Shown in pieces: positions 53,090 to 64,000 of a stretch of 64,000 bases of DNA (its first letter is position 1; each line of letters starts with the position of its first letter). The stretch lies in the NCBI RefSeq assembly GCF_016808095.1, contig NC_068979.1, forward strand, positions 29,469,960-29,533,959, written 5' to 3'. A program made the position numbers and the translations under genes. The DNA is from Vigna angularis (Eukaryota > Streptophyta > Magnoliopsida > Fabales > Fabaceae). The notes under the pieces are model-generated. The model saw only the letters and a program-made list of their open reading frames with translations. It did not search any database and was not told where the DNA came from.

Positions 53090-54290
53090 GCATTAATGTT
53101 TCATAGAAAAGTATAACTCAAATGTGTGTAGTTATATCTCATCATGCTTCATTGTCTAATTCCTGTTTAGTGTCCAAATAGAACTTTTGTTATTCATTTC
53201 CAAATTAGGTAAAGGCTAACTCATTCTTGTTACTATTCCTTTTTCATATCTATCTTTAGCTCCATCCTTCTTCATTTTTCTTAATTTAAAGTTATATTTC
53301 TTATTTTTCTTTTTTATAAATATAGCTCCTATTAATTAGAAGGTAGCTAGATATAAAATAGCTCATTTTGGTATTTCCTTTTATGCATTTTTATGGTATT
53401 TTTTATTTTAAAATCTCTCCATTGTAAATTCTTTTACTCTAATAAATAATTAATATTTACAATTAAGTTTTAAGAAAATGAATTGTAAAAGTAAAATATG
53501 TATCTAATTAACCATTATTTTCTTAAATTTAGTTCTCTCATAATTTTGTTTCTTATAGACCTCTTCTTTTTATAAAAATATAACTTTTTTACATATTTTT
53601 TTATCAGCAAAGAAAGTTATATAATAATAAATTGAGTACTGGGGTACTCAAATCCTATGTGACATTTATTATAGGCATTCTAATAGTATGTCCTTTAATT
53701 ACATTTTCTTATCAATCCTACACATAGCATAATATATTTCAAATAATTTGTTACTCTGATAGAAATCCCTTTATGAGTTATTTAGCCAAACCATATGTCT
53801 AACATGCCCTAAATATTGCTGATAAAAATTCATATCACAAAAGATGAGTTAATCTTTCTACTATGACAAAGAGTGCATTATATCTTCATAAGATTGCACC
53901 AAAATTTCACAAGACAACACTTATGTAGAACCTATATTAAACTACTATTATATTATCTTATTTTCTTTCATTTTGGGACACTTTATTATGTAACATTTTC
54001 TTACTTATAGTATTGTGTTATCCATAATACATTAAGCTACTCATGCATAAGATTTTCTTCCACAATAATTCACCTATCCTTCCTAATACCATCTTTCATA
54101 TCCTTTGTACTTCTTCACAGTGGGTGTAGAGCCCTATTTTCCTTGGTGGTAGTTTTAGGACACTTACACAAAAACTAGATACAGAAAAACAAGTATTTTA
54201 GTATTTTATATACCATTCCCTTTGCTCCCTCTCTTATAGATTTGGTTATTTTCCTATTCATCCAACTACTTATACACTTTATTGTCAAAA
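53090..54290. other. AT-rich intergenic DNA, no gene seen
   Basis: Promoter side of the GDSL gene and further non-coding sequence. Nothing recognisable was seen up to the hAT-type element. Confidence 0.55.
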
Positions 54291-54298
54291 CTCTATAG

Positions 54299-55173
54299 TA
54301 GGGGTGGGTAAACTGCACTATTTGTACTATACTATAAATCCATTACAATTAACTATAAAATAGTTTAAAAAAACTGAACTGAACTAAAAAATAGTTCAAA
54401 AAAACTGAACTAAACTATTTTTTAGTTCAGTTAACTGCAATACAGTTTAGTAAACTATTTTGTGAAAACAGTTCAGAATTAAAGCTAAATGATACTGAAA
54501 ACACTTTTCTTCCTATCTCCACAGAGTCTTTTCTGCTTTGTATGATCTCCATCAGCAGAGTCTCCACCTCCATCTTCAAACACTTTATCTCTTTGTTATA
54601 CTTGTTTGGGAAAAACAAGTATAAAACACTGTCATCCATTTGATTCTGTCATGGAGAATAAAATCACAAAGCCTTCCACCCATTCACTTTTATGTGTAAA
54701 AGCAGAGTTTCTATGGTAACAAGGAGACCAGAGACACCAAATTTGTATCCATTAAACCTTCGATAGTTCGATGACGGCAGAGTGCGGCAAAGCCTTTGAT
54801 AGCGGCAAGTCTTCGATAGCGGCGAGCCTTCGACGACGACGAACCTTCGACAACGGTAACCTCGACGGCAGCGAACCTTCAACAACGGTAACCTCGGTGA
54901 CAGCCTTCAACAGCGGCAACCTTCAACAGCAGCACCGAGTGAGTGAGATGAACGGGATGTAAGGCAAAAAGCAAATGAAGTCGTGATTGGGAAAACAAAT
55001 ATAAACTTAAACTGCAGTTAACTGCACTGAATGTAAAATAGTTCAGTATTTTTAAACTGTATTATTAATTAGTTTAATTAGTTTTTAGTTAACTGTATTA
55101 TTAGTTTTTTAAGTTTAAAAAAGTATGAATTAACTATAGTTTAAGTATTTTAAGTTAACTCTGCACAACCCTA
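54299..55173. mobile_element. hAT-type non-autonomous element, 875 bp
   Basis: The ends read TAGGGGTGGGTAAACTGCA (left) and, on the minus strand, TAGGGTTGTGCAGAGTTAAC (right). They are flanked by CTCTATAG (54291-54298) and CTCTATAC (55174-55181), an 8-bp target duplication with one mismatch. Both subterminal regions are filled with short AGTTAACTG, GTTCAGT and CAGTTTA motifs in both orientations, as expected for hAT transposase binding sites. The centre (about 54750-54950) is unusually GC-rich. No transposase is encoded. Confidence 0.78.
54760..54950. repeat. GC-rich degenerate short repeats inside the hAT-type element
   Basis: Variants of CCTTCGA(T/C)A(A/G)CGGCGA and CCTTCAACA(A/G)CGGTAACCTC recur roughly every 18-30 bases, many times. 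Short frames on both strands cross it, but none looks like a known protein. Confidence 0.65.
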
Positions 55174-55181
55174 CTCTATAC

Positions 55182-55938
55182 TATTTATTCATGTAACTCA
55201 CTTGCCTATCTAGTATGCTACAATTCTAACTAACATAGACCAGTGGTATGAGCATTTCTTGGGTAGGTGTACCTCATTTTCCATAAGCATTATAGTTTAA
55301 GCTTAAGTATATGTTGCTTATTAAATTTAAACCAAGTACACTCTTCTATAATTATGTTCTAATTCAAAAAGGTTGTGGATTCATAGTCAAATATCTATTT
55401 TCCCTTTCTCCATAATTTCCAAGCTATAATTGAATATTAACAAATCATGTTATATTTCCAATTCCTTGTACTATTCTTATATGAACCTGATCTGTTCCAA
55501 TTCATTTACATTGAATCATGATGCATTACAAGGATGATTTGACTCATATAGTTCACGTATGTTGCCTAGTTGGTCTATTTCTCCCTTTCTTAGATACTAA
55601 TATGTTTTTGCTTAGATATATCTTTGTATGGTAATTATGTGACTAATCTAATGCACTCAATATAACTCTTTTTATACATAAACAAAGGATTGCATGTGCA
55701 TCACTAGATCCATGTGAGTTTAATACTTGCCTCAATGAATCATCATGATGACAAGGTTGTAAAAACAGATAGAGTGTGAAAGTAGGTTCCTTGAGAACAA
55801 CATTAACATGATACTTTGTCAGATAATAAAGCATAGGAGTGTCTATCCCACCGTACCATTTTTAACTTTAGACAAACTTAAACTAATTCATGTATATGTT
55901 TTATGCCATACTTTTGTAATTGTTCCCTTTAAAAAATC

Positions 55939-55990
<52 letters not shown>

Positions 55991-56305
55991 GGTTTAAACA
56001 ATAAAATATGGCCATCCTTCAACATATATGTCAACCATATGTGAAAGAGAAATTATTTTCTTCATATATGATCTCACATTTATATTGTATCACTTCACTA
56101 TGAATATTTATTGCATCTTTACTCTATTTATCGAATCTTCAATCTTAATCTCAATTAGATCTTAATTTAGTAAGTTTTTTTTACTGATCTCTCTCATTGT
56201 ACAACTTTGTATCATTTTTTACCCCTCATTTCTTACACCTACTCCCAATAGTGTTTTGCTTCAACATTCCAACTTCAGCATCTCATTAATATATGTTACA
56301 CACAT
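55182..56305. other. AT-rich intergenic DNA with (AT)n array
   Basis: A microsatellite of about 21 AT units lies at 55942-55984. No gene was seen. Confidence 0.55.
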
Positions 56306-56310
56306 AATTT

Positions 56311-56622
56311 AACTTCAATTTTGTCATCTTATGAAACTTCATGTTTTACAAGCTTGACAAGCACATTCATGTTGCCAATTAAATTGCTTAACTTCAATTT
56401 TGTCATTTTATGAAGTTTCATGCTTTATAAGCTCGAGAAGCACATTCATGTTGCCAATTAAATTGCTTAACTTCAATTTTGTCATTTTATGAAGCTTCAT
56501 GCTTTATAAGCTTGAGAAGCACATTCATGTTGCCAATTAAATTGCTTAACTTCAATTTTGTCATCTTATGAAGCTTCATGCTTTACAAGCTTGAGAAGCA
56601 CATTCATGTTGCCAATTAAATT
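56311..56622. repeat. 79-bp tandem repeat, four copies
   Basis: Units begin AACTTCAATTTTGTCAT at 56311, 56390, 56469 and 56548, so the period is exactly 79. They differ at a few positions (for example AAACTTCATG/AAGTTTCATG/AAGCTTCATG). The last copy stops at CCAATTAAATT. The array is non-coding and has no relation to neighbouring genes. Confidence 0.93.
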
Positions 56623-56629
56623 AATAATA

Positions 56630-58445
56630 ATCTTCTATTAAACATCCACCTATTTATTGATTCATTGTATATTTAAGATATTCACTATAAAAAAATATAC
56701 AATATTAACTGATTTTTTTTAACTTTAACTTTCTTTTTTCTAATTTGATCCTTTTATTAAAAAAAATTAACATTTTTTTGATAAAAACTATTTGTAACAA
56801 AAATTATAAAAGTTATTTATATTTAGTTTTATAAATATAACAATAATAATTGTTATTATTATTATATTATTTATTATTGTAAAAAAAGTGAAGTGTAGTA
56901 TTAAAAATTAAGTGATCAAAATAAAATTATTAATAAAAAATATTAATAATTGTTTAGAATTTGACTTTTTATATATTTTTTATTTGAATATATGAAATTG
57001 ATGTTATTTTTAAAAGATTATTTTTTAAAAATTTATATTTTGGTTTGGAGTAATTCAATTAAATTTATTTTTTTAAAACGATTAAATTTATTTGTATTGA
57101 TATATTGATAAAATATAACTATATATATATATTATTTTTAAATAAAAAATAAGTTTTTAAAATTTAATTTTATATATATATACTATGTCTCAAAGTTCAT
57201 AAACCCATGAATAGAAAAAATATCATTTCAGAAATCATTATTAATCTAAAACATCTATGCATTTCACTCACAAATCACATGCTCAAACATTGATGTGATA
57301 TAAGACAAAATTCACCAATTTTACTAGTGTAATTTATGTGATATTAAAAAATCCTAAATTTGAATGAGATCAGGTTTCCTAATTTCTAGGGTTTTCATAA
57401 GAGGATAGAGGGATGAAAAAGGAAATTGAGACGAAAGTTAGGTGGTGAGAGAGTTAAGGATCGCAAAAGAAAATAACTTAACTATGACAGACGAAGTTCA
57501 AGTGACAATAACGGGACAAGAAACAAAGACTCAGGCGAACAACAAAGATTCAGACAACAACAAGAACTCAACAATGTTCAGTGCAATGAACGATAAAGAA
57601 TGAACAACAATAAACAAGTGAATTGTCGAAGTGCAGAAGAGATAAAATGTAGATTAGGAAGAAAGATAAGAAACAAAACTATGAGCATAGGTCGGGAAAC
57701 AAAATAATATTTCCTCTTTACCAGCAGTTTCTTTCTTAAACCGTCAAAAATATCTTTAAAACAAAAAAAATATTCATAACTTAAATACGATTTTAATAAA
57801 ACTGACGAAAATTACTTAATTTTTCGAAACCATAGAAAATAAACCTCTTCTATATAATTTTTGTAGTGTATATAAACTAGTCACGAATTATTCATGACTG
57901 ATGACTCTAATTTACACGTTTCATAAAGAACGTCAGTCGCATTTCAGTTCTGTATATATTCCTTTTATCCCTATATATAATGATTTTATGCATCACACTG
58001 GTTAGCGTTATTTTATAATTTTGTTAGAAATCTTTTTCCATAGTTTACTCCTTTTACAGAATTATATAATAATAACTTAAAAATAAAAGAAAATAATCCT
58101 TTAAAAATATCCGTCCAATTCCAAAAATTCTTGTACCAAAAAAACACCCACATAGGTGAAACACAAATTTATTCCACTATAAATTATAAAATAGTTGTTT
58201 CACTTTATTTTTCAATCATCACACTGTATTTTCATTGAGAAAGATTGACCACATACACACATAAGTCAGATGAAAAACATATCATATATATTTGATATAG
58301 AGCCCTATCTACAGTAAATGATCCGACGTTTATCTGATGCAGACAAATGTTTTGAATATAACATTCTGACATAAGTCGATCAAAGAGTTCACATTTGAAC
58401 AACGTTAGTGTACTAAGATTGCATATCCATGCATGCATTCTGCAA
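56630..58445. other. AT-rich intergenic DNA, no gene seen
   Basis: Non-coding sequence; 57370-57700 is somewhat less AT-rich but gives no recognisable product. The right end (about 58230-58450) is the 3' untranslated region of the pectinesterase gene. Confidence 0.55.
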
Positions 58446-58450
58446 CAAAT

Positions 58451-60686
58451 TTATAACATGTGATGAGTCTTGAGCCAACCTTCAGGGTCCACGAATTGAG
58501 TACTTGTCATTTTCATGAGAGTTGACGAATCCAATTTCTTCAACCAACTCACTCTCCCAGACAAGGACGAACCAGGACCCATATTATCATACTCTGAGAA
58601 TTCCACTCCCCCTCTGCATAAATTTACATAATGAGTATGATTTGACAACATGGAATCTAACAAAAATATGATTTTTCAATGACAATGCAGAAAGTAAAAA
58701 GAGAAATAGAAGAAGAACTTACACATCGGCAGTGGGATTCCATGGCTGCCAACCAAGTGGTTGAATGATGGAAGACATTGTTGTTTTGTAGAAAAGAACT
58801 CTGGCAAAAGCTCTCCATGGTCTTCCCAAGTATGTTTTACCAACTCCATGGATGTTGCAGTTCTTGAAAACAAAACCATTTTCATCGTCTGCATTCATTC
58901 TCCCTTGCGCTGTGATGAAACCAATGATTGCTTTACCTGGATACGCTTCACGAACTGATATGCTACAACTCTGAAAATATTCATATCATATCATATCATG
59001 TAATATCAATTAATTAATTCAGTGAAATAGGATTTATTATTATTATTATTATTATTACCTCATATAAAGATTGACCAGCACCAAAGATGAAATCCATAGC
59101 ACCTTCTATGGTGCAAGAATTAAAGTAGTGTCTTCCTTTATCATCCCACAGAGTGTCTTGCAAACTATAGAAGCCAACACCATAGAAAGATGACCTGTCT
59201 CCACTTATCATTGCAGCCACTGCAGGTGTCATCGGAGTCCCCTTTTTTGGATCATTGAAAGAATTCTGCTCAACATTGTCATAGCAAAATTAGATATTCT
59301 CATCATAAAGAATATAATTATATGTTCTTTCATTGATGAACAAAACTACTAAAACCCAGCATAAAAATAAAATATATGTACAATCATTAATTAAGAAAAT
59401 GAATGATTGAAATTTCTATAAAATTATATATATATATATATATATGTGTTAAAATTGAAAATTAATTATAATTTCAACTTGATCGTTTATTAATTAATGA
59501 CCATTATTACGTTTTGGTGGGGCCAATCTAAAATGTGTATAGAAAATATGTATAATGAATTAACTTTCCTTATTTTTTTGAAAAATACTTGGCAACTGAT
59601 TACCCTAATGTAGATATAAATTAAATTATTATAAGAAAGGAAGGTAGTTGACTTTCTTTACAGTTATAATCATAAAAAAATTACCCCTCTAAATTGTTAT
59701 GTAATTTTATTTAATTTTCTCCATTACCAATATAAAAGCCAACCTCATTAATTAGAAAATTTAAAAGCAATTTAAAAATTGATAATATCAGCAATAATAA
59801 ATTATAATTTTCCTTATATTTTCTAAGTATATGACCGCATACAAACATGGTCTTGCAGACTATGTGATGAAGAGAATTAGGTTATACCAAGAGTTTTCAA
59901 TATTTTGAATAGCGACCTAGCATGAAACTGTTCATTATAAGTCATTAAAGGGATAGAGAAAATGAAATGTGGAGAGAATATGTATGGACAAAATGTAGAA
60001 AGAAAAAGAATTAATGGAAAAAAATAATTAAAGCGGTTTGTAATATCAAGGTAAAACAGAAGAAACAGTAATGGTTATTAAGAAACCGTAAAAGGCATTT
60101 ATGTCTGACCCTGAAGCTAATGGTCTTAACCACAATGTCGTTAGCCATGGTTAAGAATGTAGGACTCTGTGCACTTGAATCATGGTCATCCCACTCGACA
60201 AAAGTCTTATCTTTTCCCATTCCTTTCAACATTATATAAGGCTTGTCTTCTGGGATCTTCAACTTCTCCCTTTCAATGGACACAACACAACATAACAAAA
60301 CTCTTATCAGTTATACAATGCGTATCATTTACTTCTGCAGAAATTATTCTAAAACCAGGAAATTCATTTTACCTGTACGTGCCTGCATTGACGTTGATGT
60401 GAATCCACTGCTTGTTGTTGGAAGGGACTGAATCAATGGCAGATTGTATCTTGGAGAAGTCTCCATTACCAGATTGATCAACGGTGATTATCCTCTGAGG
60501 AGAAGCTGACTTATCATGAAATTGTTTTCGACTGTGATGAGAATGGTCTTGATCATGATGGTTACGAGGATGATGATGATAATGACGATGATAATGATGA
60601 GTATCATGGTAGTGAGTATGTGCTACCACTAGTTCATTAGAAGCCAAAAGAAGGAGAGTTACAAAAGAAGAGATTGCAAGAAACAT
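58451..60686 (-). CDS. PME: Pectin methylesterase, secreted, no PRO region, His-rich N-terminus
   Basis: Five exons (60686-60373, 60269-60110, 59265-59059, 58970-58723, 58613-58451) join in frame to 363 residues, typical of PMEs without the inhibitor-like PRO domain. The signal peptide is about 1-22. Residues 23-59 hold 16 histidines, then the catalytic domain starts near [15 protein letters not shown]. Motifs are AGTYREK, QDTLW (Gln194, Asp195), DFIFG (Asp216) and YLGRPW (Arg277, Trp279), so the catalytic set is complete. It removes methyl groups from cell-wall homogalacturonan, changing wall stiffness and calcium cross-linking. Position 212-215 reads GAM where many PMEs have GTV. Donor GATGT|GTAAGT of exon 4 was chosen because it alone keeps the frame into [10 protein letters not shown]. 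The His-rich stretch is the odd feature; a metal-binding or pH-sensing role would be speculation. Confidence 0.92.
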
Positions 60687-60759
60687 GATGAGGGAAATTG
60701 AAGTCTTTTGTTTGAGTGAATATGGACAAACTCAAGAGACTCTTGCTAATGAAAATGAG

Positions 60760-60767
60760 TATTTAAA
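60760..60767 (-). promoter_or_regulatory. TATA-like box of the pectinesterase gene
   Basis: TTTAAATA on the minus strand, about 75 bases upstream of the ATG at 60686. Assigned from position only. Confidence 0.4.
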
Positions 60768-60799
60768 GACAAGTTCTTTAATGGTGGTGAAGACAAGCA

Positions 60800-62873
60800 G
60801 GGAATGAAGGGTTTTTATATTAAATATTCAATATGTGAAATGGGAACTTTTTTTTAATACTTTGTGATTCTCAAAAATCATACATGAAGATCAACAGAAT
60901 ATTTTATATATATATATATATAGATAATGATAAGTTTTACTTTATATGTTCAACAATGTTATACTTTTTAAGTGAAAAAAATCAAATATTTTGGTATAGT
61001 GGTTAATGAAATAAAGACTCCAATTACTATTAATATATTAATTACTTTAAATATTAACTTTCATATGTTTGACATTTGTCAAATTTTTTTATTGCACTTT
61101 TTTATTTTTTGACATTCCTTTTTCTGTGTATATATTTCCTATAAAGGTTTATCAATTATTTATTATTAATTAATAACATGGATTCTTGTTTAATCAAGTA
61201 AAAATACACTTTTACCACATTTCCCCAAATAAAATTATATATAAAAAAATAAATATAGAATTTTTATAAATAGGCTAAATTTCATCTAACTTCATCTTAA
61301 ATTATTCATCTTTTCTATTTTTAAAATAAATACGTATTTACCACATTTAATAAAATGATAAAGTATTCTTTATAGTTTTTTATAATAATATTCAATTTTT
61401 TAAATTTATATATTTTAAATAAATGACACATGTCTCCCCTATTTTTGTAATGAAATTACACTCATTTTTTTTATTTAAAAGTAACGTATTCAATAAATTG
61501 ATTAAAAAATTTATAAATAAAAAAGTTAAATGTTTAAAAGATAGACATTAAATAGTTTTTGTACTTAATTGTAGTATAGTTCTTTTATTTTACAAAAACT
61601 GTTATTTTTATGGTTATATATTTTTAAAACATTTATCCCTTAATTATTAGTTATATGTAGTTTTATTCCCTGAATATTTCTTACGCAATTTTGATCTCGT
61701 AATCTTAATCATATGTAACTTTATTCAATTTTCATTTTTGTCCATATATAGTTTTTTGTTACTCTATACATGTATAATAAGATTGAAGGGAAGTATGAAA
61801 TACTTATACTTTATTTTTACACTATTGCAAACAGTAGCAGCTCCAAAGATTTGTTAATATAATTTAATAGTAATTTAAATATCTTTTAAACAAAAAGGTT
61901 TAAAAAAAAGTTAGGTATATTATTAAAAGAAAAGTAAGCCTGTTTTATATTTTCTAATATCAGTTTTTTTATTTTTATCCCCTTCTCTCTTTCTTTTTTA
62001 TTTTATTTTTCTGATTTAGTGTAAGTATACCCGATTTATAAAGCAAAAATTTGATATAAAAATTTATTAAATAACAGCTAAAAACCAACGGAATTGGTAA
62101 GTATTTAAGTTAGATACTATTTTATAAACAAAAATTAATAATATTTAAAATAGTTTATATTATAAATAAAAATATACAATTAGTTTGTGAATTTGAATTT
62201 AAATTAAATTTTAGCATTAATTACTAAAATTTTAATTACTTATTATTAATTGTTAGTTTAAATTTACAATTTACAAATTAATTATGATTTTTATTTATAA
62301 TAAATTTATTTTAGTAATTAATTATTTCTTATTTTTAATATTAATTATTATTTAATGATTTTATTGTAATTTAAAATAAAAACTTTGCTACACAGATATG
62401 CCATTTTTGCTACACAGAGAAAGGAGATGGAGCGATGAGATAGCAAGAAGTTTCGAGAAGTAAAAGAAATTAACTTTGCCTGACATAAGAATGGAGTAAA
62501 CAAAAATAAAAATTAAACGTCCAAACTTGCTTAAAACATTTAAGGATTAAAATTACCGTTATATTAAATAAATTTACTAACGTTAGAATTAGAAGCTTTT
62601 TTTATATCTAAGTAATCATACAGTTTTTAAATGTTTTTATTATATTATAAGTTAATAATATATGTAAATTGATTAAGTTAATATAAGAAAAATAAAAATA
62701 AATAATAAAAATAACTTAATATTAACTATAAAAACTATAAACATAATATAAAAAACTGTATATGTTTCATATAAAATATTTTAAAATAAAAGTTACTTCT
62801 AAAAAACCAGTTAATAATTATATTATAAAGAGTAAAATATAAATGAAAAGGATGTATACAAAATATGTATCTC

Positions 62874-62942
<69 letters not shown>

Positions 62943-63210
62943 GTATAGATAATTTAATGATTTAAATTAAATATTACTTTTTAAACATACAGAGGAAGTT
63001 AGTGTTATTTATTAAAATCATTAGGAAGATAAACAAGATTTAAAATGTTAACTAGACTTGAGTGTCTTACTAAACATAAAATGACATTTATTATCATAAA
63101 ATTATAAGAAGTGTGAGTATTATTTTATAACTAATTATATGAGGTGAGTGAAATTTTATTGGTTAAAAAGTTAATTTGTATATGTTATATTTATTTGTTG
63201 GAATTATATT
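60800..63210. other. Extremely AT-rich intergenic DNA, no gene seen
   Basis: It contains an (AT)n array at 62879-62937. No frame or transposon ends were recognised. Confidence 0.6.
62879..62937. repeat. (AT)n microsatellite
   Basis: About 29 AT units in non-coding DNA. Confidence 0.9.
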
Positions 63211-63218
63211 ATATTTTA

Positions 63219-63440
63219 AACTCTCGATTGGTCCTCATATTTGTTGGTGAATCTCAAGTGGGTCATCGTTTTTTTTTTCTGTCTCAATTGAGTCCATATA
63301 CTTGTAAAATTGAGCCAATTAAGTCATCTCCGTTAAGTTTTCAATGACAATGTCTAACTGTGCTGAGCTGTATTTTTTTTTACATGGCGTGGCATTGTGT
63401 ATTAAATTGAATGGGTGATTTATTGTACAATCAATAATTT
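63219..63440. repeat. Probable dispersed repeat border (CAATTGAGTCC type)
   Basis: Phrases such as GATTGGTCCTCATATTTG, CTCAATTGAGTCCATATACT and AATTGAGCCAATTAAGTC, followed by ACATGGCGTGGCATTG, are of a kind seen at many places in plant genomes as part of dispersed non-coding repeats. Boundaries and class are unknown. Confidence 0.35.
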
Positions 63441-63480
63441 CACGTGGATGTGTTAAAGTTTTATATTTTTCCTTCCCTAA

Positions 63481-63684
63481 ATGACTGAACCAATCCTGAA
63501 AATGCCTCCACAGGTTCCTCAACTAAACAAACCCAACAAGTTCTACTTCTTCTACGGCCACCGAAAACCCTCCCAAAATCGCCCTACCGGTCGCGGCGGC
63601 CTCTTCTCTAGCCGCCACCCACCACCGTTGCTGCTCAATCACAAAACCCATTCTCCTTGCTCCAGTAGTCGTTTCCCACCGTGA
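63481..63684 (+). pseudogene. Possible truncated gene start, unknown product
   Basis: A 67-codon frame from an ATG is clearly less AT-rich than its surroundings and has a codon-like composition (NKFYFFYGHRKPSQNRPTGR, then Pro/Ser/Arg-rich). It reads like the N-terminus of an organelle-targeted protein but ends at a stop, with no convincing donor site or continuation before the window closes. It could be a gene fragment, or the start of a gene with an intron beyond the edge. Confidence 0.3.
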
Positions 63685-63689
63685 TTGTT

Positions 63690-64000
63690 ATTACCCTTAC
63701 CGGGCACCGGTTAGTTTTTGTCACATATGGGTTTCGACCTTCAACAGACCTAGATCCTTCCCTACCGTTTGGTCTCTGCGTTGAACCAGCCTCACAGACC
63801 TAACATTGTTCCTTGGACCATGCACTGTTCTCTCTCTTCTCTCACTAGGAAAGGAACGATTTTTAAGTAATTTGGCCTGAGATACATCGACCCTTATGAC
63901 AATAACAATTCCAATAGAAACAATTACAGAACACGATAAAATAAAAGAATCCATCATTATTTGTTCTCATTGAACATAGTGATAATGGGCAGCAAAACGA
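63690..64000. other. Unassigned sequence at the window edge
   Basis: Moderate GC content suggests genic or transposon sequence. Open frames exist on both strands (for example minus 63957-63721), but none is recognisable. Confidence 0.3.

Noticed and set aside
56311..56622. CRISPR-like array
   Set aside because: Units are contiguous 79-bp tandem repeats without distinct spacers, in a plant nuclear genome.

Overview
The window is nuclear DNA of a flowering plant. It is very AT-rich, its genes are split by GT-AG introns, and it carries long (AT)n microsatellites and several plant transposon classes. A KNOX protein without homeodomain (class M) and the style of the retroelements suggest a legume, perhaps Phaseoleae (Phaseolus/Vigna). 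That placement is inference; no single sequence proves it.

Seven complete protein-coding genes can be built exon by exon with consistent reading frames. On the + strand: a class M KNOX (MEINOX-only) gene (3325-4608, 3 exons) and an SDS-type meiotic cyclin (9837-15301, 7 exons). On the - strand: a BPA1-like RRM protein (16443-19464, 6 coding exons, tail-to-tail with the cyclin), a single-exon G-type lectin receptor kinase (22306-24663), a TMK-type LRR receptor kinase (39882-43766, 2 exons), a GDSL esterase/lipase (51212-53025, 5 exons) and a secreted pectin methylesterase with a His-rich N-terminus (58451-60686, 5 exons). They share no obvious pathway. Two are surface receptors and two are secreted, probably wall-acting enzymes, but plant neighbours need not be functionally linked.

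The most structured part is 27.1-37.4 kb, a four-level nest. A Mutator-like element with about 240-bp terminal inverted repeats sits in an (AT)n tract. Its right inverted repeat was split by an Athila-like Ty3/gypsy retrotransposon (28154-37236, minus orientation, TSD GGTTT, LTRs with two mismatches by eye). This retroelement has an intact 871-codon gag-protease ORF but no reverse transcriptase or integrase. One of its LTRs was then hit by a complete 912-bp Cassandra TRIM element (29082-29993, TSD CCAGG) whose 420-bp LTRs carry a 5S-rRNA-like segment. The two gypsy LTRs differ in length by 917 bp, exactly the Cassandra plus one target duplication.

Other mobile or repeated DNA: a likely solo LTR (6419-6894), a hAT-like CGGGTA-rich element (25297-25826), a MuDR-like remnant (about 46.05-46.83 kb), a decayed antisense gypsy integrase and LTR (46.83-48.12 kb), a hAT-type non-autonomous element with near-perfect 8-bp TSDs (54299-55173), a four-copy 79-bp tandem array (56311-56622) and many (AT)n arrays. 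The rest is AT-rich intergenic DNA in which I see no gene.
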